DNA from: a virus
IMG/VR virus record: IMGVR_UViG_3300046683_000154
Location: 1-23,035 of that record
Length of the DNA stretch: 23,035 nt
Strand: one strand, 5' to 3'
Shown here: one piece after another, positions 21,617-23,035 of the stretch
Layout of the letters: each line of letters opens with the position of its first letter
Numbering within the stretch: position 1 is the first letter of the stretch
Made by a program: the position numbers and the translations under genes
The notes under the pieces: model-generated
Told to the model about the DNA's origin: nothing
The model's database searches: none
Seen by the model: only the letters and a program-made list of their open reading frames with translations

Positions 21617-22166
21617 TGATGACCTTCTGCAGTTTCATCGAGAGGTTGATATCCCCCAACCCGAAGTCGCTGGCGAACGTTGGGGGATTGCTTGAGAAGC
21701 GGGCTTTCCAAAGATATGCGAACGTGTCCCAGAATGGGTCGACGAACGGATGTCCCATGATGCCCAATGCTTCGATGATTTCCCAGGTAGTTACGACCAT
21801 CAGTTCGAGTCGATTGCGGTTGACCATCGTCCTGAGCGCCAGCAAGAGGTTGTTCATACGCTCGCTGATGTCGAGGATGCCCTTGGCCTGAACGATCCAG
21901 ATGTCCTGACCCCTAGATGCGAAGCCGAGGTCCATCCATTTGAACCCGTAGTATTCCGCCTTTGCCTCGTACAGTTTGTCTACCATGTCCTTGCCGATGT
22001 CGATCCAGAGGTATTGCCCCTCGAGGATGCCGTCCCACACCTGACGGGCCTGAAGTGCGTTGATGGCCTCTGGGTAGTCCCACAGCCATACGCAGTTGAA
22101 GCCCAACGTGATGTTGCCCCCCGGCGAGATGTAGACCTTGCGACCGGGAACCATGATGTTAGTCAC
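21603..22166 (-). CDS. Hypothetical protein of the right-hand cluster
   Basis: A 187-residue protein starting at GTG 22166, overlapping the preceding stop by GTGA. An N-terminal segment rich in beta and aromatic residues (VYISPGGNITLGFNCVWLWD) leads into a mixed body (EGQYLWIDIGKDMVDKLYEA). A long helical stretch follows (ISERMNNLLLALRTMVNRNR, LMVVTTWEIIEALGIMGHPF). No membrane span or catalytic motif is certain. Tight coupling with both neighbours suggests they act together. Confidence 0.75.
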   Translation of the reverse strand: MTNIMVPGRKVYISPGGNITLGFNCVWLWDYPEAINALQARQVWDGILEGQYLWIDIGKDMVDKLYEAKAEYYGFKWMDLGFASRGQDIWIVQAKGILDISERMNNLLLALRTMVNRNRLELMVVTTWEIIEALGIMGHPFVDPFWDTFAYLWKARFSSNPPTFASDFGLGDINLSMKLQKVINAKG

Positions 22167-22573
22167 GAACCATACCCCATAGGAAAGCTGAAGGCGACGC
22201 GGCTGATCATGGCCTCAGCGACCAGTCGATCCTGGTTGGTGAAGCCCTCCCTTTCGAGAACGTCCCAATCGAAGCCCTTGAGTTGATAGTCGTGGAAGTC
22301 TACCACGTTGTCCTTGGTGATGCCCCTCGAGAACTCGTCCTTGAAGAAGGCGAAGATACTGACGTAGAGGATCGTATTGAGCCAGTTGTTCCAGTCGCGC
22401 CGTTGTCGCTGGTCCTCGGTCAGTTTGTCGTTGTTCCGCCAGTCCTCCGCGCTGATGTCCCCCTGCCACAGTTCAGGAAAGACGTATTCCTTTCGCTTTT
22501 CCAGATCCATGCAGTTGTCCGGGGGCACCCAGCCCTGAAACAGTTGCTCGTTGGGAACGATGCGTCGCGTCAT
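22163..22573 (-). CDS. Hypothetical aromatic-rich protein
   Basis: A 136-residue protein from ATG 22573 with AGGAG 9 nt upstream; that site overlaps the stop of the gene before it. It is unusually rich in Trp and Phe, for example LWQGDISAEDWRNNDKLTED and WNNWLNTILYVSIFAFFKDE, the latter possibly a short hydrophobic helix. The end is MISRVAFSFPMGYGS. Unknown function; a structural or host-interaction role in the co-translated cluster is possible. Confidence 0.75.
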   Translation of the reverse strand: MTRRIVPNEQLFQGWVPPDNCMDLEKRKEYVFPELWQGDISAEDWRNNDKLTEDQRQRRDWNNWLNTILYVSIFAFFKDEFSRGITKDNVVDFHDYQLKGFDWDVLEREGFTNQDRLVAEAMISRVAFSFPMGYGS

Positions 22574-22585
22574 GTCAGATGACTC

Positions 22586-22879
22586 CTAGTATTCGCTGTC
22601 GAAGTATGGGTCCACGAAGCGGTCTTCGTAGGCTGATTCGAGGTCCCCGTCCTCGTTGAGGAAGCGGTTCACGCTGTCCCCGGTGAAGGCCATGTCAGGA
22701 TGTCGCTCCATGACCTCGTTGAGGATTTTCTTCCTGTCCTCGTAATCTTGGTCGTAAACCTCCTCCTCATCCTCCTCTGCATCCTCAGCCTCCCTCATGG
22801 TCTGGTCATGGTCAACTTCCTCCGCTTCTTGACTCTCGCGCTCGCCCTGTTGCTGGATGTACCAAGTCGGCTCACTCAT
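22586..22879 (-). CDS. Small acidic protein
   Basis: A 97-residue protein whose ATG overlaps the stop of the gene before it (ATGAGTGA). Residues about 15-50 are strongly acidic and helical (EAEEVDHDQTMREAEDAEED). They are followed by RKKILNEVMERHPDMAF and an acidic aromatic tail (YEDRFVDPYFDSEY). Small acidic phage proteins can be DNA mimics, chaperones or inhibitors; nothing here identifies which. Confidence 0.7.
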   Translation of the reverse strand: MSEPTWYIQQQGERESQEAEEVDHDQTMREAEDAEEDEEEVYDQDYEDRKKILNEVMERHPDMAFTGDSVNRFLNEDGDLESAYEDRFVDPYFDSEY

Positions 22880-23035
22880 CGGTTGTACCCTCGTGATAGA
22901 AGACGAAGCCCTGATGCCAGAGGTTGCTCACGATACCGTAGAGGAAGTCATCCCCCAGACTGTCCAAGCTCGGGAACTCTGTAAGTCGTTCCATCATGCT
23001 ATCGCGTTCGCTGCCAGCGTTGAAGAGGCAGACAT
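22872..23035 (-). CDS. Hypothetical protein, partial (5' end beyond right edge)
   Basis: A minus-strand frame enters from the window edge and ends at TGA 22872-22874. The visible 54 residues include FNAGSERDSMMERLTEFPSL and LYGIVSNLWHQGFVFYHEGT. The stop is embedded in the start of the next gene, the same coupling seen throughout this cluster. Too little is present to assign a function. Confidence 0.6.
   Translation of the reverse strand, partial: VCLFNAGSERDSMMERLTEFPSLDSLGDDFLYGIVSNLWHQGFVFYHEGTTDE

Noticed and set aside
480-22330. Frequent CTCGAG sites across the window
   Set aside because: The word is palindromic and equals the common Leu-Glu codon pair CTC GAG, so coding bias explains the excess.

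Overview
This window looks like one module of a tailed double-stranded DNA phage (Caudoviricetes) or prophage. Every gene I accept is on the minus strand, so transcription runs from high to low coordinates. The evidence is the classic virion assembly order: terminase small subunit, terminase large subunit, portal, small proteins, prohead protease/scaffold, DUF2190-type decoration protein, HK97-fold major capsid protein (Mu gpT-like), then connector and tail-completion proteins. Coding DNA is moderately GC-rich, genes overlap by 1-20 nt, GTG starts are common and Shine-Dalgarno sites are strong. The host cannot be read from the sequence. A GC-rich, possibly actinobacterial host is a guess. I see no tRNA, integrase, repressor or lysis cassette.

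Layout from right to left, which is the direction of transcription. 23035-21353: a tightly overlapping run of small proteins of unknown function. 21321-20596: a perfect-consensus sigma70 promoter driving a protein with a basic linker and a very acidic tail. 20595-19461: a non-coding block with an intrinsic terminator, a second strong hairpin, a probable promoter and then about 480 bp of GC-rich interspersed repeats. 19460-18966: a GC-rich gene for an Ala/Pro/Lys-rich protein. 18965-17807: a non-coding block, AT-rich for most of its length, crowded with AGCTT/AGCTC words, with a candidate promoter and a 27-bp imperfect inverted repeat. This is a plausible packaging, replication or leader site. 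17806-10148: the packaging and head operon. 10147-9961: a stem-loop and a 28-residue single-membrane-span protein.

9960-6985 encodes a 991-residue enzyme with a GT2-type glycosyltransferase, a TPR-like middle, a SAM methyltransferase and a GT4-type glycosyltransferase in one chain. 6985-5926 holds a two-span membrane protein, a small coiled protein and a virion-type structural protein. 5913-1651 encodes a 1420-residue adhesin/fibre with a duplicated N-terminal domain, two LamG-like lectin domains and about 27 short repeats. 1654-1 holds three connector/tail-completion candidates; the last runs off the left edge.

The packaging and head proteins build the capsid. The multidomain sugar enzyme and the lectin-bearing fibre sit inside the same operon, between capsid and connector genes, so decoration of the virion surface (glycosylation and a carbohydrate-binding head or tail fibre) is the most distinctive theme. 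The less usual features are the two structured non-coding blocks, the widespread CACAGGG word and a duplicated small-protein family in the head operon.
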